Below are positions 24,340-33,135 of a stretch of DNA of 64,000 nt, piece after piece. The notes below the pieces were generated by a model. It was given only the letters and a program-made list of their open reading frames with translations, was not told the DNA's origin and ran no database searches. How positions within the stretch are numbered: position 1 is the first letter of the stretch; every line of letters starts with the position of its first letter. A program made the position numbers and the translations under genes. The DNA lies in NCBI GenBank assembly GCA_965204655.1, contig OZ241998.1, positions 1-64,000 on the forward strand, written 5' to 3'. Origin of the DNA: CATQHL01 sp965204655. GTDB lineage: Bacteria; Actinomycetota; Acidimicrobiia; Acidimicrobiales; CATQHL01.

Positions 24340-25248
24340 ATGAAATACGCATCAATTAATCAGCGCGCATCGCTGATTTTTAACTATCCCTTTTCTAAGG
24401 GCGTCTGGGCGGTCTCTGCGGAAGGAAAGCAGATAGCGAACGATGCCTTGGACGTAGCCGAGGCTTCGGACGGCCGCTTCGGCCCCGACCCGATGAGTGT
24501 CTTTGACGACTGGGAGGGTTTCCACGATTGGGCGAAGAAATACGATGACTCGGCGACGGCATACGACACGAAGGAGGCCAAGCCGTTTGAATACGAGGAA
24601 CTGGACTGCCCCGTCCCTCGTCCCAGCCAGGTCTTCGCCATAGGACTCAACTACGCCGACCACGCCAGCGAGACGAGTCACGATCTGCCCGAGACCCCTC
24701 TGGTGTTTACTAAGTACCAGTCATCCCTTGCCGGCCCGACGGCTGAGATTCCGTTGGTGGAGGGGCGTTGCGACTGGGAGGTGGAGTTGGTCGTGGTGAT
24801 GGGCCGCACCGCCCGCAACATTCCAGAAGGCGACGCCGAGGCTCACATAGCGGGCTTCAGCGTCGGCCAGGACGTGAGCGAACGGGTAAGCCAGATGGCG
24901 GGGGAGCGCCCTCAGTTCAATCTGGCTAAATCGCACCCCAACTTCTCTCCGCTGGGGCCGGCGGTGGTGACCTTAGATGAGTTGGACGACCCCTGGAATC
25001 TGGGCATTCGGTGCAGGCGCAACGGCCAGGCCGTGCAGGATGCCAATACCAGCTTGATGATCCACAAGATCCCGAAGTTGGTTGCTTTTCTGTCTTCCAT
25101 CTGCGAGTTGCGGGCGGGGGATCTCATCTTCACTGGCACCCCTTCAGGCGTGGGCGTGGGGATGGATCCTCCTCAGTTCCTCCAGCCGGGCGACAGGCTC
25201 ATCTCCTCAATTGACGGCGTGGGGGAGATACGAAATCGATGCATCTGA
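24340..25248 (+). CDS. Fumarylacetoacetate hydrolase (FAH) family protein
   Basis: 302 aa. The catalytic FAH fold spans about 90-300: FAIGLNYADHASE, the metal ligands in DWEVELVVVMGR, and IFTGTPSGVGVGMDPPQFL. Family members hydrolyse or decarboxylate beta-diketo or 2-oxo acids in aromatic and sugar-acid breakdown. The next gene (63 bp on) is an NAD-dependent epimerase, hinting at a sugar-acid or carbohydrate pathway. The substrate is not determinable from sequence. Confidence 0.85.
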   Translation: MKYASINQRASLIFNYPFSKGVWAVSAEGKQIANDALDVAEASDGRFGPDPMSVFDDWEGFHDWAKKYDDSATAYDTKEAKPFEYEELDCPVPRPSQVFAIGLNYADHASETSHDLPETPLVFTKYQSSLAGPTAEIPLVEGRCDWEVELVVVMGRTARNIPEGDAEAHIAGFSVGQDVSERVSQMAGERPQFNLAKSHPNFSPLGPAVVTLDELDDPWNLGIRCRRNGQAVQDANTSLMIHKIPKLVAFLSSICELRAGDLIFTGTPSGVGVGMDPPQFLQPGDRLISSIDGVGEIRNRCI

Positions 25249-25310
25249 CTAGACGACGCTGGAGTGGTGCGCTCGCAGGTCAGTGTGGTCAGTGATTGGA
25301 AGGTGATGAA

Positions 25311-26273
25311 GTGAGCGGAGAACGATTTCTGGTAACCGGCGCAATGGGGTGCATCGGCTCCTGGGTGGTGCGCCAACTGGCGTCCGACGCCTTGGATGTG
25401 ACGCTCTTTGACCTGAATCCGGACGAGAGTCGACTCCGGCTGATGCTCGATCCCGAAGACGCTGATTTCGGCAGGCGGATAACCGGAGACCTCACGGTTC
25501 TTGATGAGGTTCTGAGCGCGGCGGAGGGCGTCACGCACGTCGTGCACCTGGGCGCTTTACAGATTCCTTTCTGTCGTGCCAATCCCTCGGTCGGGGCTGC
25601 CGTGAACGTGCTCGGCACGGTCAACGCATTTGAGGCCGCCCGCGCCAACGGCGTCTCCAACTTCGTTTACACCAGCAGCGTGGCGGTCTTCGGCCATCCG
25701 GATCATTATGAGAGCGATGTTCTGGCTGACGACGAAGTACGCCTTCCCAACACCCACTACGGGGTGTACAAGGTTGCCAACGAGGACACGGCTGCTGTTT
25801 ACTGGAACGAGAATCAGATCCCCAGCGTTGGGCTGCGTCCGCACACTGTGTTCGGCCCGGGGCGCGACCAGGGGTTGACTTCTTATCCCACGCAGGCGCT
25901 GCTGGCTGCTGTGCGGGGCCTTCCGTTTCATATTCCCTACGGCGGCGTGCTGGGTTTTCAGTACGCCCCGGACGTTGCGAGGGTCGTTCTCGCAGCGGTG
26001 CGCGCCGAACCGGGGGGTTGCGGCGTCTACAACATCGCGGGCAGCACTGCTCCGGTTGCGGAGTTCGTAGAGGCTGTCGGCGAGGCGACTGGGTCTGCGC
26101 AGATCACCCACGGCAGCGAGCAACTCGCCCTTCCGTGGGGACTTGATGACTCCGGTCTCAGGGAACGGCTGCCGTCGGTGTCTTACACGCCGCTAGCCGA
26201 GGCCGTGGATGAGAGCGCTGAGTGGTTCCGACGCGCCATAGCCGAAGGCCGTCCGCTTCCCCCGCCCGACTGA
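25311..26273 (+). CDS. NAD-dependent epimerase/dehydratase (extended SDR)
   Basis: 320 aa from GTG 25311, preceded by GAAGGTGATGAA. The dinucleotide motif GAMGCIG follows FLVTG, in place of the usual GxxGxxG start. Catalytic residues appear as TSSVAVFG and YGVYK (Tyr-x-x-x-Lys). DLNPDE after the second strand suggests NAD+ rather than NADP+. Likely acts on a nucleotide sugar or sugar lactone. It lies downstream of the FAH gene in the same direction and may share its message. Confidence 0.85.
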   Translation: MSGERFLVTGAMGCIGSWVVRQLASDALDVTLFDLNPDESRLRLMLDPEDADFGRRITGDLTVLDEVLSAAEGVTHVVHLGALQIPFCRANPSVGAAVNVLGTVNAFEAARANGVSNFVYTSSVAVFGHPDHYESDVLADDEVRLPNTHYGVYKVANEDTAAVYWNENQIPSVGLRPHTVFGPGRDQGLTSYPTQALLAAVRGLPFHIPYGGVLGFQYAPDVARVVLAAVRAEPGGCGVYNIAGSTAPVAEFVEAVGEATGSAQITHGSEQLALPWGLDDSGLRERLPSVSYTPLAEAVDESAEWFRRAIAEGRPLPPPD

Positions 26274-26301
26274 TTCTTTGGCGTCCGCTTCTTTGGCGTC
26301 C

Positions 26302-26401
26302 GTCGCCTAGCTGCCTGACTCTTCTGTTACCCGCAGCCCACCATCAAGTCGCCTAAGCCCGCGCCCCTCAACGTGTCGCCTGGCTGCCTGCATCTTTTGT
26401 T
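26302..26401. repeat. 27-bp imperfect direct repeat, offset 73 bp
   Basis: Copies start at 26302 and 26375 (GTCGCCTAGCTGCCTGACTC versus GTCGCCTGGCTGCCTGCATC) and match at 23 of 27 positions. The 227-bp spacer between the epimerase and Fic genes also holds a doubled TTCTTTGGCGTCCG at 26274 and 26290. No gene is seen. Confidence 0.65.
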
Positions 26402-26500
26402 TTTCCTGCAGGAGGTACGTGACTTGGAGAATAAGGCTGTTCACGTCACCTAGCTTTCGGCGACGTCGGTTCTTATTCGCAGCAGGTCATTGCGGGTACC

Positions 26501-27688
26501 TCAGGGTGGACTACCCCCGGTCGCCCGGAGCGGGAGAAATGTTGACATGAAGAAAATATTCGATGACCAACCATTTGTCTCCTCGTCGTAGACAATCAGG
26601 TTCTTGTCTCGGAGAAAGTTGAGGTCACGGCTGAGGGTTCTAGATCCTTTGAGGTCGTAGAGGGAGGATAGTTCCGGACTCAACCTCGGTATTTCATCTC
26701 GCGTAACAGATTTATCGATCGGCATGGAAAGGGCGAGTTTCCGTCGCCGGTCGCGGGCGGGGCTACTCGGGAACTCTTCCAACACCTCGTGGACGTAGGT
26801 AAACCAGGCGTCTTTTATTTGTTGGTGGCGCACCCACTCTTTCTGTTCCAGAACCCCGTCTAGGAATCCTTCTACTGCGTAAAACAAGAACTTGGAGGTA
26901 TCACGAGATCCGCTGGCCTCGGAGAGTTCCCAGTAGTAACGGTCGCGTGTGCGGTTGTAGTGGCTAGAAGGCACTTGAGTGGTAAAGAAGGGCATGTGAC
27001 CGCTGCGCGCAAGTATGAGTGATTCGAGAAGTCTGGCCGTGCGCCCGTTGCCGTCTCTAAATGGGTGTATCCAAGCCAAATAAAGATGGGCGAGAAAGGC
27101 GCTGCATATGGTCAGGGCGAAATCAATTTGAGGGTCGTCTGAGCGGAAATCCTCACTCTCCAACCAATCGGCAAGGCGGTTCAATAGGTATTCACAGTCC
27201 CGGGCGGGAGCGCCCCTGTAATTGCCGACGATGACTGATTTTGTTCGTATTTCGCCAGGAACAACTTCGGCGTTGTGATGTGTTCCGACCATAACCTTGC
27301 GGTTGAAGTCGCAGATCAACTCGGCGGTGATTTGAAAGTGTTCTCCATCGCTCAAGTGATGGATGATGTCTTCGATAGCGCCTAAAACATTCTGAACCTC
27401 CCGCTCCTGGTACTCCCGGGACGGAGGAGCCTTATATGTTTTTTCGTGGATTCCTCTTACTTCCTCTTCAGTAAGGGTGTTGCCCTCGATGGCGGTCGTG
27501 GCTTGCGCCCCCTTGATCAAGTAGATCGTGTGGAGTTGATTGCCGACCTCTGGGGATATCAGCGTCAGGATAAATTCTTTGCATAAAGCCTTAGATTCTC
27601 CCAGCATTATCCAGAGCTTGGGGTGAAATTTGTTGATGTCTGTTGCCTTGAAAGTGATCCAAGGGTGAGATGTTTCGTAGTCTTTCAT
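26501..27688 (-). CDS. Fic-domain AMP-transferase-type protein with N-terminal inhibitory helix
   Basis: 395 aa from ATG 27688. The Fic active site HPFRDGNGR is complete at residues 208-216. The self-inhibitory motif (S/T)xxxE(G/N) is present as TTAIEG at 64-69, making it a class II Fic. Such proteins transfer AMP or another nucleotide phosphate to a hydroxyl of a target protein. The C-terminal 100 residues look like a winged HTH (LSSLYDLKGSRTLSRDLNFLRDKN). ATG 27688 is favoured because a near-consensus promoter ends seven bases upstream, giving a leaderless mRNA. GC is lower than in the flanks, suggesting transfer. The target is unknown. Confidence 0.9.
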   Translation of the reverse strand: MKDYETSHPWITFKATDINKFHPKLWIMLGESKALCKEFILTLISPEVGNQLHTIYLIKGAQATTAIEGNTLTEEEVRGIHEKTYKAPPSREYQEREVQNVLGAIEDIIHHLSDGEHFQITAELICDFNRKVMVGTHHNAEVVPGEIRTKSVIVGNYRGAPARDCEYLLNRLADWLESEDFRSDDPQIDFALTICSAFLAHLYLAWIHPFRDGNGRTARLLESLILARSGHMPFFTTQVPSSHYNRTRDRYYWELSEASGSRDTSKFLFYAVEGFLDGVLEQKEWVRHQQIKDAWFTYVHEVLEEFPSSPARDRRRKLALSMPIDKSVTRDEIPRLSPELSSLYDLKGSRTLSRDLNFLRDKNLIVYDEETNGWSSNIFFMSTFLPLRATGGSPP

Positions 27689-27695
27689 TAGGGTC

Positions 27696-27724
27696 ATTAT
27701 ACTAACGAATTGACTTTTGTCCAA
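27696..27724 (-). promoter_or_regulatory. Near-consensus promoter of the Fic gene
   Basis: On the minus strand TTGGAC (27724-27719), a 17-bp spacer and a perfect TATAAT (27701-27696) place the transcription start at or next to ATG 27688. This is the best sigma70-type promoter in the window. Confidence 0.8.
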
Positions 27725-27746
27725 TATTTTGTCCGATTTTCTGTCC
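27719..27746. repeat. Three GTCC repeats with a 12-bp period over the Fic -35 region
   Basis: GTCC begins at 27719, 27731 and 27743, each followed by A/T-rich bases (GTCCAATATTTT, GTCCGATTTTCT, GTCC). The first overlaps the -35 hexamer. A repressor, perhaps Fic's own C-terminal HTH region, could bind here. Confidence 0.6.
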
Positions 27747-27911
27747 GCAAGCTTGGCACTCTCGCTGTCCGGCACGGTAGCGGGGGTAGGAGCGTTCGTC
27801 CGTGGTCTCGCTCTCCTCCGGCGACGGGGGAAGGGGCGTCAGGGCAACGGGCGCGGAGGGCTGGGAGACCCAGTGTTTCCGGCGAGTTTCCCAGGAGGGC
27901 GAGCCCACCCG

Positions 27912-28078
27912 GGCAGCAGCGCCCTAGCCGCCCCTACCCCTAGCTAAGACCAAGTACTGCCCCAAGCGCCGACGGCGCCCCGGCAGCCGCGCTCTGGCCG
28001 CCCCCTAACTCCCTAGCTAAGAGAAAGTACTGCCCCGAGCGCCGCCGGCGCTCCAGCAGACGCGCGCTGGCGCCTTTG
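27912..28078. repeat. Tandem repeat of about 70-73 bp (2.4 copies) between Fic and add
   Basis: Units begin CCCTAGCTAAG at 27938 and 28011, with the tail of an earlier unit from 27912. The two main copies match at roughly 85 percent over 60 bp. The 402-bp spacer 27689-28090 holds the Fic promoter and this repeat, but no gene that I can support. Confidence 0.8.
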
Positions 28079-28090
28079 CCCCTCTGCCCC

Positions 28091-29158
28091 CTAGGTGGCG
28101 TAGCCGGGCAGGATTACGTCTTCTATGAGGCTCAGGCGCTCATGGAGGGGGATGAAGGCGCTCTCGGCGGCATTGATGGTGAGTTCCCGCAGGTCTTCAA
28201 GCGTCCAGCCGAACGCCTCTGAGCAGAGAAGCATCTCCCGGCTCAGGCTGGTGTTGCTCATCAGGCGGTTGTCGGTGTTGAGGGTCACCCGGAACCCCAA
28301 CTTCTTCAGGAGATCAACGGGGTGGCGGGCGATGGAGGCAGCCACTCCGGTGTGCACGTTGGAACTCGGGCAGAGCTCTAAGGGGATGCGGCGGTCTCGC
28401 ACGTAGGCGGCCAGCCGCCCCAGGCGCCAACCCCCGGGAGAGGGAGCGTCTTCGTGGACGTCCTCCACGATGCGGACTCCGTGCCCTAGCCGCTCCGCCC
28501 CGCAGCAGTACACAGCCTGTCGGATGGACGGCAGGCCGAAGCCCTCCCCGGCGTGGATGGTGTAGTGGAAGCCCTCCCGCCGCAGGGCTTGAAAGGCCTC
28601 CAGGTATCGGGTGGGCGGATACCCCGCCTCCGGTCAGGCTATATCAAAACCGACAACTCCCCGATCCCGCCACCGCAGCGCAAGTTCGGCTACGTCCACG
28701 CAGCGGTCTGCGTCCCGCATGGCCACCAGAATCCCCGTGACCCGAATGGGGCGTCCTTTGCTGCCTTGGGTGAATCCGTCAAGGGCGGCGTCCGTCGCTT
28801 CGTCCAGGCTCAGACCGCCTCGGGTGAAGAGTTCCGGGGCGAATCGCACTTCGGCGTAGACCACCCCGTCGTCCGCTAGGTCTTCGGCGCACTCCGCCGC
28901 CACGCGCGCCACGGCGTCCGCAGTCTGCATCACGCCCACGGTGTGGGCGAAAGTCTCCAGATAGAGCTCAAGGCTGAGACGCTCAGCGCCCGAGTGCATC
29001 CAGCGTGCCAACTCCTCGCTTTCTCCGCTGGGCAGAGAGCGGTATCCGGTCTGCTCGGCTAACTCCAGGATGGTGTCTGGGCGCAGCCCGCCGTCGAGGT
29101 GGTCGTGCAGGAGCACCTTCGGCGCCCGGCGGATACTTGCTATGTCTGGAGCGTTCAA
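28091..29158 (-). pseudogene. add: Adenosine deaminase interrupted by one in-frame TGA
   Basis: The frame 29158-28091 encodes a complete adenosine deaminase of 355 codons except for TGA at 28636-28634. Upstream are LLHDHLDGGLRPDT (metal-binding HxH) and VVGFDIA. The codon after that should be Gly (GFDIAG-PEAGYP). Downstream, in the same frame, are HYTIHAGEGFG, CGAERLGHG and TLNTDNRLMSNTSLSREM. GGA to TGA would be a single substitution. Neither half alone has all metal ligands, so the gene is dead unless the stop is read through or the base is wrong. Its start overlaps the PhyH gene stop by four bases. Role if intact: adenosine to inosine. Confidence 0.8.
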
Positions 29159-30027
29159 GTGCGCCGGGTGCGCCGGCTCTCCACTTCGTCGTAGAGCGGG
29201 CGCAGCGGCAACTCTTCGCCTCTTTGCAGCCAGTTGTCCGCCAAGTAGTCGGCAGCGCCGTCTATCACGTGGGTCGTGTAGGCGTGGCGAGGCTTCTCGG
29301 AGCGGTTGTGCTCGCTGAAGTGGGGGAGGAGGCCGTCGAAGACGATGAGCGTGCCGCGCTGAGCCTCTAAGGGGATGAACTCTTCAAGCGGGTAAGGGGT
29401 GTCGTCTAAGACGTCCATGGTTGTGCTTGACCCCTCCCTGCGGAAGCGCTGTCGGATCGGCTCGCTGCGGTGACCGCCGGGCAGCACCCGCATGCATCCG
29501 TTCTCCACGCTGGCGTCGTCAATGGCGTACCAGAATGCCGTCACCGACTGAGGCTCTGTCCACAGAAAGGAGTGGTCAATGTGTCCGACGACGGCGCTTC
29601 CCGTGCCCGGCGACTTGAAGATGTACATGGATTGGAGCATCAGCGGGCGGCGCATTCCGATACCGCGCAGGAAGTCAGCCACATCGGGCGTGTAGGAGAA
29701 CCTGGCGAAGACTTCATCAAGGTCGTGCATGGCGTGGCCGATCTTGTTGACAGCGTTGGCTAGATCCACCTTCAGGCGTCCGCTGGGGTCGAGCACTCCT
29801 TCTTCCAGGAAACAGCGCACCACCCCGCCGGAGGTCAGGAAATGCTCCTCGTTAGAATGGGACTGCTGAGTGGTGGAGAAGGTCTTGCCTCCGCCGGTGT
29901 AGTCGAACTCTTCTGCTATCTCCGTCGCCCTTGAGCGCAGCGCTAGGCAGTCTTCCTCCGAGCGGACGCCGGGCAAGATCACGTAGCCGTCCCGGCGGTA
30001 GTCGGCAAGAAGGTCGGCGCTCGGCAC
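29155..30027 (-). CDS. PhyH-family Fe(II)/2-oxoglutarate-dependent oxygenase
   Basis: 290 aa with the iron triad: His149 and Asp151 in GHIDHSF and His236 in LPHFSEHNRS, plus Arg247 (KPRHAYTTH) to hold 2-oxoglutarate. Family members hydroxylate acyl-CoAs, ectoine, natural products and others. It overlaps thymidine phosphorylase by one base and add by four, so it is translated as part of the nucleoside operon. A nucleoside, base or deoxyribose derivative is therefore a reasonable but unproven substrate. Confidence 0.85.
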   Translation of the reverse strand: MPSADLLADYRRDGYVILPGVRSEEDCLALRSRATEIAEEFDYTGGGKTFSTTQQSHSNEEHFLTSGGVVRCFLEEGVLDPSGRLKVDLANAVNKIGHAMHDLDEVFARFSYTPDVADFLRGIGMRRPLMLQSMYIFKSPGTGSAVVGHIDHSFLWTEPQSVTAFWYAIDDASVENGCMRVLPGGHRSEPIRQRFRREGSSTTMDVLDDTPYPLEEFIPLEAQRGTLIVFDGLLPHFSEHNRSEKPRHAYTTHVIDGAADYLADNWLQRGEELPLRPLYDEVESRRTRRT

Positions 30028-31325
30028 TAGGAGTTTCCGATCCGCTCCAGGATGAGGGGCTTGTTCTCGCAGGGAAGTTCCGCACTCTCGCTGCTGACGA
30101 TTTCGTAGCTGCCCGCCACCAAGGCCTCCGGAAGAGGCAGGCGGCTTTCGTCGGAGGTGTGGAGTTCCAGGATGGTTTGGTACTTATGCACCCTTTCCCC
30201 GGGCTTGACGAGGCAAACGACGCCGGCTGAATGGTCGATCGGGTCGTCCTTGCGGGCGCGCCCCGCCCCGAGATGCCAAGCCGCCTCGCCCACGTACTGG
30301 GCGTTTAGTTCGACGAGCACTCCATCGGAAAATGCCATCCACTCTTCAACCACGGGTGCTTTTTTCATGGGGGCGTCCAAGTCTCCGCCCTGGGCTTTGA
30401 TCATTCGTCTCCAAGTGTCCATCGCCCGTCCAGAGGCCAGCACCTCTGCGGGGTCGCAGTCCAGATCAGCGGAGAGCGCCATTTCCTCTGCCAAGGCCAG
30501 GGTGACTTCCCGCAGGTCGTCAGGGCCGCCTCCGGCCAAGGTCTCCACTGCTTCGGCCACTTCTAGCGAGCAGCCGACGGCTCGTCCGAGGGGCGCGTTC
30601 ATGTTGGTGAGCAGGGCGGTCGTGCGTACTCCGTAGTCGTCCCCGAGGGCTACCATCGTCTCGGCCAGGTTGCGCGCCGAGCGTCTGTCTTTCATGAAGG
30701 CGCCGCGGCCCACCTTCACGTCGAGCACCAGAGCGTCGGTGCCTTCGGCGATCTTCTTGCTCATGATGGAGCTGGCCACCAGGGGGATGGACTCGACGGT
30801 TCCAGTGACGTCCCGCAGGGCGTAGAGCCGACGGTCGGCCGGGGCGAGTTCGGCGCCCGCGGCGCAGATCACGGCGCCGACGTCGGCTAGTTGACGCTTG
30901 AACTCTGCGTTGCTCAACGACGCCCTCCAGCCTGCGATGGCCTCCAGTTTGTCCAGCGTTCCGCCGGTGTGGGCGAGTCCTCGCCCCGAGAGTTGCGGGA
31001 CTGCCGCCCCGCATGCGGCCATCAGCGGCACTAGCACCAGCGAGACCTTGTCGCCCACGCCGCCAGTGGAGTGCTTGTCAACCGTCGGGCGTGTCAGATC
31101 GGAGAGATCCAGACGCTCGCCGGAGTTGATCATCGCCTCCGTCCAGGCGGAGAGTTCGTCTCCGCTGAGTCCTTGAAAGTAGATGGCCATCAGCATCGCG
31201 GCGGCCTGTTCGTCGGGGATGGCGCCGGCAGCGGCTGCTTCTACAAACCACGCCAAGGCAGCCGGCTTCAGTTCTACGCCGTCCCGCTTGGCGCAGATTA
31301 GTTCGGCGGCGTGGTAGTCGCTCAT
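30027..31325 (-). CDS. deoA: Thymidine/pyrimidine-nucleoside phosphorylase
   Basis: Phosphorolysis of thymidine or deoxyuridine to base and deoxyribose 1-phosphate. 432 aa. The signature region reads SGRGLAHTGGTLDKLEAI, with the phosphate-binding segment DKHSTGGVGDKVSL and SSIMSKKIAEGTDALVLDVK. The first four bases overlap the cdd stop. It acts on deoxyuridine made by Cdd and on nucleosides imported by the ABC system just upstream. Confidence 0.93.
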   Translation of the reverse strand: MSDYHAAELICAKRDGVELKPAALAWFVEAAAAGAIPDEQAAAMLMAIYFQGLSGDELSAWTEAMINSGERLDLSDLTRPTVDKHSTGGVGDKVSLVLVPLMAACGAAVPQLSGRGLAHTGGTLDKLEAIAGWRASLSNAEFKRQLADVGAVICAAGAELAPADRRLYALRDVTGTVESIPLVASSIMSKKIAEGTDALVLDVKVGRGAFMKDRRSARNLAETMVALGDDYGVRTTALLTNMNAPLGRAVGCSLEVAEAVETLAGGGPDDLREVTLALAEEMALSADLDCDPAEVLASGRAMDTWRRMIKAQGGDLDAPMKKAPVVEEWMAFSDGVLVELNAQYVGEAAWHLGAGRARKDDPIDHSAGVVCLVKPGERVHKYQTILELHTSDESRLPLPEALVAGSYEIVSSESAELPCENKPLILERIGNS

Positions 31326-31720
31326 CGCAGGTCGTCCGGGCCGAAAGCGTCGGGCAGGATTTCCGCCAATCTGTGGCGTCCGTTGAGCTCCAGGCTGTCT
31401 CCGCCCGCTTCGTAGAGGACTTGACGGCAGCGCCCGCAGGGCTTGCCGGGCTGCAGGTCAGAGAGGTCGCTGCCGCTTACTACCGCCACCGCCAGGAGTT
31501 TGCCACCGCCGCTGCCGTGCAGGTCGCAGACCAAAGCGCACTCTGCGCACAGCGTCAGCCCGTAGGAGGCGTTTTCTACGTTGCATCCGATCACGATGCG
31601 TCCGTCGTCGACCAGTCCGGCGGCGCCCACGAAGTAGCCGGAGTAGGGGGCGTAGGCGTTGCGGGCGGCGGCTCGGGCGCGTTTGAACAGGTCTCCCCAG
31701 TCGGGAGCGGGAGCACTCAT
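31322..31720 (-). CDS. cdd: Cytidine deaminase
   Basis: Zinc enzyme turning cytidine or deoxycytidine into uridine forms. 132 aa. Zinc and catalytic residues are NASYGLTLCAECALV (CAE) and GKPCGRCRQVL (PCxxC). The Asn-Glu-Asn substrate element is NVENA. ATG 31720 overlaps the upstream permease stop and the gene end overlaps the deoA start, each by four bases. A longer ORF upstream in this frame is a shadow. Confidence 0.93.
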   Translation of the reverse strand: MSAPAPDWGDLFKRARAAARNAYAPYSGYFVGAAGLVDDGRIVIGCNVENASYGLTLCAECALVCDLHGSGGGKLLAVAVVSGSDLSDLQPGKPCGRCRQVLYEAGGDSLELNGRHRLAEILPDAFGPDDLR

Positions 31721-33135
31721 TCCTGCTGACCTCTGCGGTAGGTCATGCCGTCGGCGGCGGGCATGCGCAGCCTTGATGCGTAGAAGAGGAGAACCAGGAG
31801 CACAACGATGTAGGGGAGCGCCTGCGGGAGTTGTTTCGGCACCGATTCCGTGGTGAGGTACCAGGCGACGAACCCGCCAGCCGCTAAGAGCATGAAAGCG
31901 GCCAGGCGCCCGCGCCGGCGAAGCAGGTAGTAGACGACCAGAACGCCTAGGAGCAGGGCAGCGAACAGCAGCAGGGCGTGAGCCGCCGTCCGATCCCGCA
32001 GCTGCAGGACTTCGGTGAATCCGAAGATCAGAGAGCCCCCCGCCGCCCCTGAGGGACGCCAGTTGCCGAAGATGGTGGTGGCCAGACCGATGAAACCCCT
32101 GCCGGCTGTTTGCCCCTCGCGGTAGAAACTGGTGAGGTGAATTACCAGGTAAGCGCCTCCGAAACCGGCCAGAGCGCCGCTTATGACTACTCCGTAGTAC
32201 TTGTATCGGTAGACGTTCACGCCGAGGCTGTCGGCTGCTATCGGATGCTCGCCGCAGCTGCGAAGGCGCAACCCGAAGGCGGTCTTCCAGAGCAGCCAGA
32301 CCGACACAGGGACGAGAGCGTAGGCGATCAGCGTGAACCAGGAGACTTCGTGAATGAACCCCTTTAAGACCCCGGCGGCGTCGGAAATCAGGAACCAGTC
32401 TCCTGGCTCGGGGTTGGCGGCTCCGGCCGCCCTCAGTTCGTTCCTGGCTTCCAGGAACTCCGTCCGGGTTCTTCCCCCTCGTTCGATCCACCCCAGGAGG
32501 TCGGGAGTGTTCCCGCCCCCTGCCAGGAGCGGAAGGCTGAACGATCCGACGTCTTCAACGCTCGGGGACTGCGTGATGCCTCCGCCCTCTCGGTTGGTGA
32601 AGACCTTGTCGGAGAGGAATCGGGTGATTCCGGGTGCCATGAGATTGATCGCTACGCCAGAGATGATGTGATCCACTCCGAACCCGACAGTGGCAGCGGC
32701 GTGCAGCAGCCCCCCCGCAGCGCCGCCGGCCACGCCGATGAGGATTCCCCACCACGGCCCGAAGTTCAGTGCGCCCCAGGCGCCGAACCAGGTGCCCAAG
32801 ATGAGCATTCCCTCCAGGCCGATGTTCACCACCCCTGCCCGCTCGGCGAACACGCCGCCGAGGGCTGCCATCAGCACAGGCACGGCGTAGGCGAGCGCCT
32901 GAGTCCAGGTCGTGCTGGACGATATTTCGTCGGTCGGCGTGCGTGCGAACTCCTCGGTGATGGCGATCAGCAGCACCAGGATCAAGGAAAGCAGCAGGAT
33001 GCGCTGCCATCGCAAGGGTTTGAGGTCGTCGGTGGGGAGTTTGTACCAGAAGCGGCGGGGGTGCGTTCGCTGGGTGTCTGACGGTGTGTCTGGCGGGGCT
33101 TCCGAGGAGGGCGGGGCTTCCCGCGAGATAGTCAT
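31717..33135 (-). CDS. Nucleoside-type ABC transporter permease 2
   Basis: 472-aa multi-span membrane protein of the BPD_transp_2 group, with the motif GLEGMLILGTWFGAWG and an extended loop of about 80 residues (EVGSFSLPL to PDLLGWIERGG) before the second membrane half (GVNVYRYKYYGVVISGALAGFGGAYL). Together with the next permease it forms the pore of a BMP-dependent importer. Its C-terminus has an extra helix pair. It overlaps both neighbours by four bases. Confidence 0.88.
   Translation of the reverse strand: MTISREAPPSSEAPPDTPSDTQRTHPRRFWYKLPTDDLKPLRWQRILLLSLILVLLIAITEEFARTPTDEISSSTTWTQALAYAVPVLMAALGGVFAERAGVVNIGLEGMLILGTWFGAWGALNFGPWWGILIGVAGGAAGGLLHAAATVGFGVDHIISGVAINLMAPGITRFLSDKVFTNREGGGITQSPSVEDVGSFSLPLLAGGGNTPDLLGWIERGGRTRTEFLEARNELRAAGAANPEPGDWFLISDAAGVLKGFIHEVSWFTLIAYALVPVSVWLLWKTAFGLRLRSCGEHPIAADSLGVNVYRYKYYGVVISGALAGFGGAYLVIHLTSFYREGQTAGRGFIGLATTIFGNWRPSGAAGGSLIFGFTEVLQLRDRTAAHALLLFAALLLGVLVVYYLLRRRGRLAAFMLLAAGGFVAWYLTTESVPKQLPQALPYIVVLLVLLFYASRLRMPAADGMTYRRGQQE

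Noticed and set aside
27912..28078. CRISPR-like array between Fic and add
   Set aside because: Only about two and a half long tandem units are present, with no short repeats separated by unique spacers.
28634..28636. TGA in adenosine deaminase as a second selenocysteine codon
   Set aside because: A small hairpin follows, but its loop starts only about 10 nt after the TGA, shorter than the bacterial SECIS rule, and the site is a structural Gly with no redox role.
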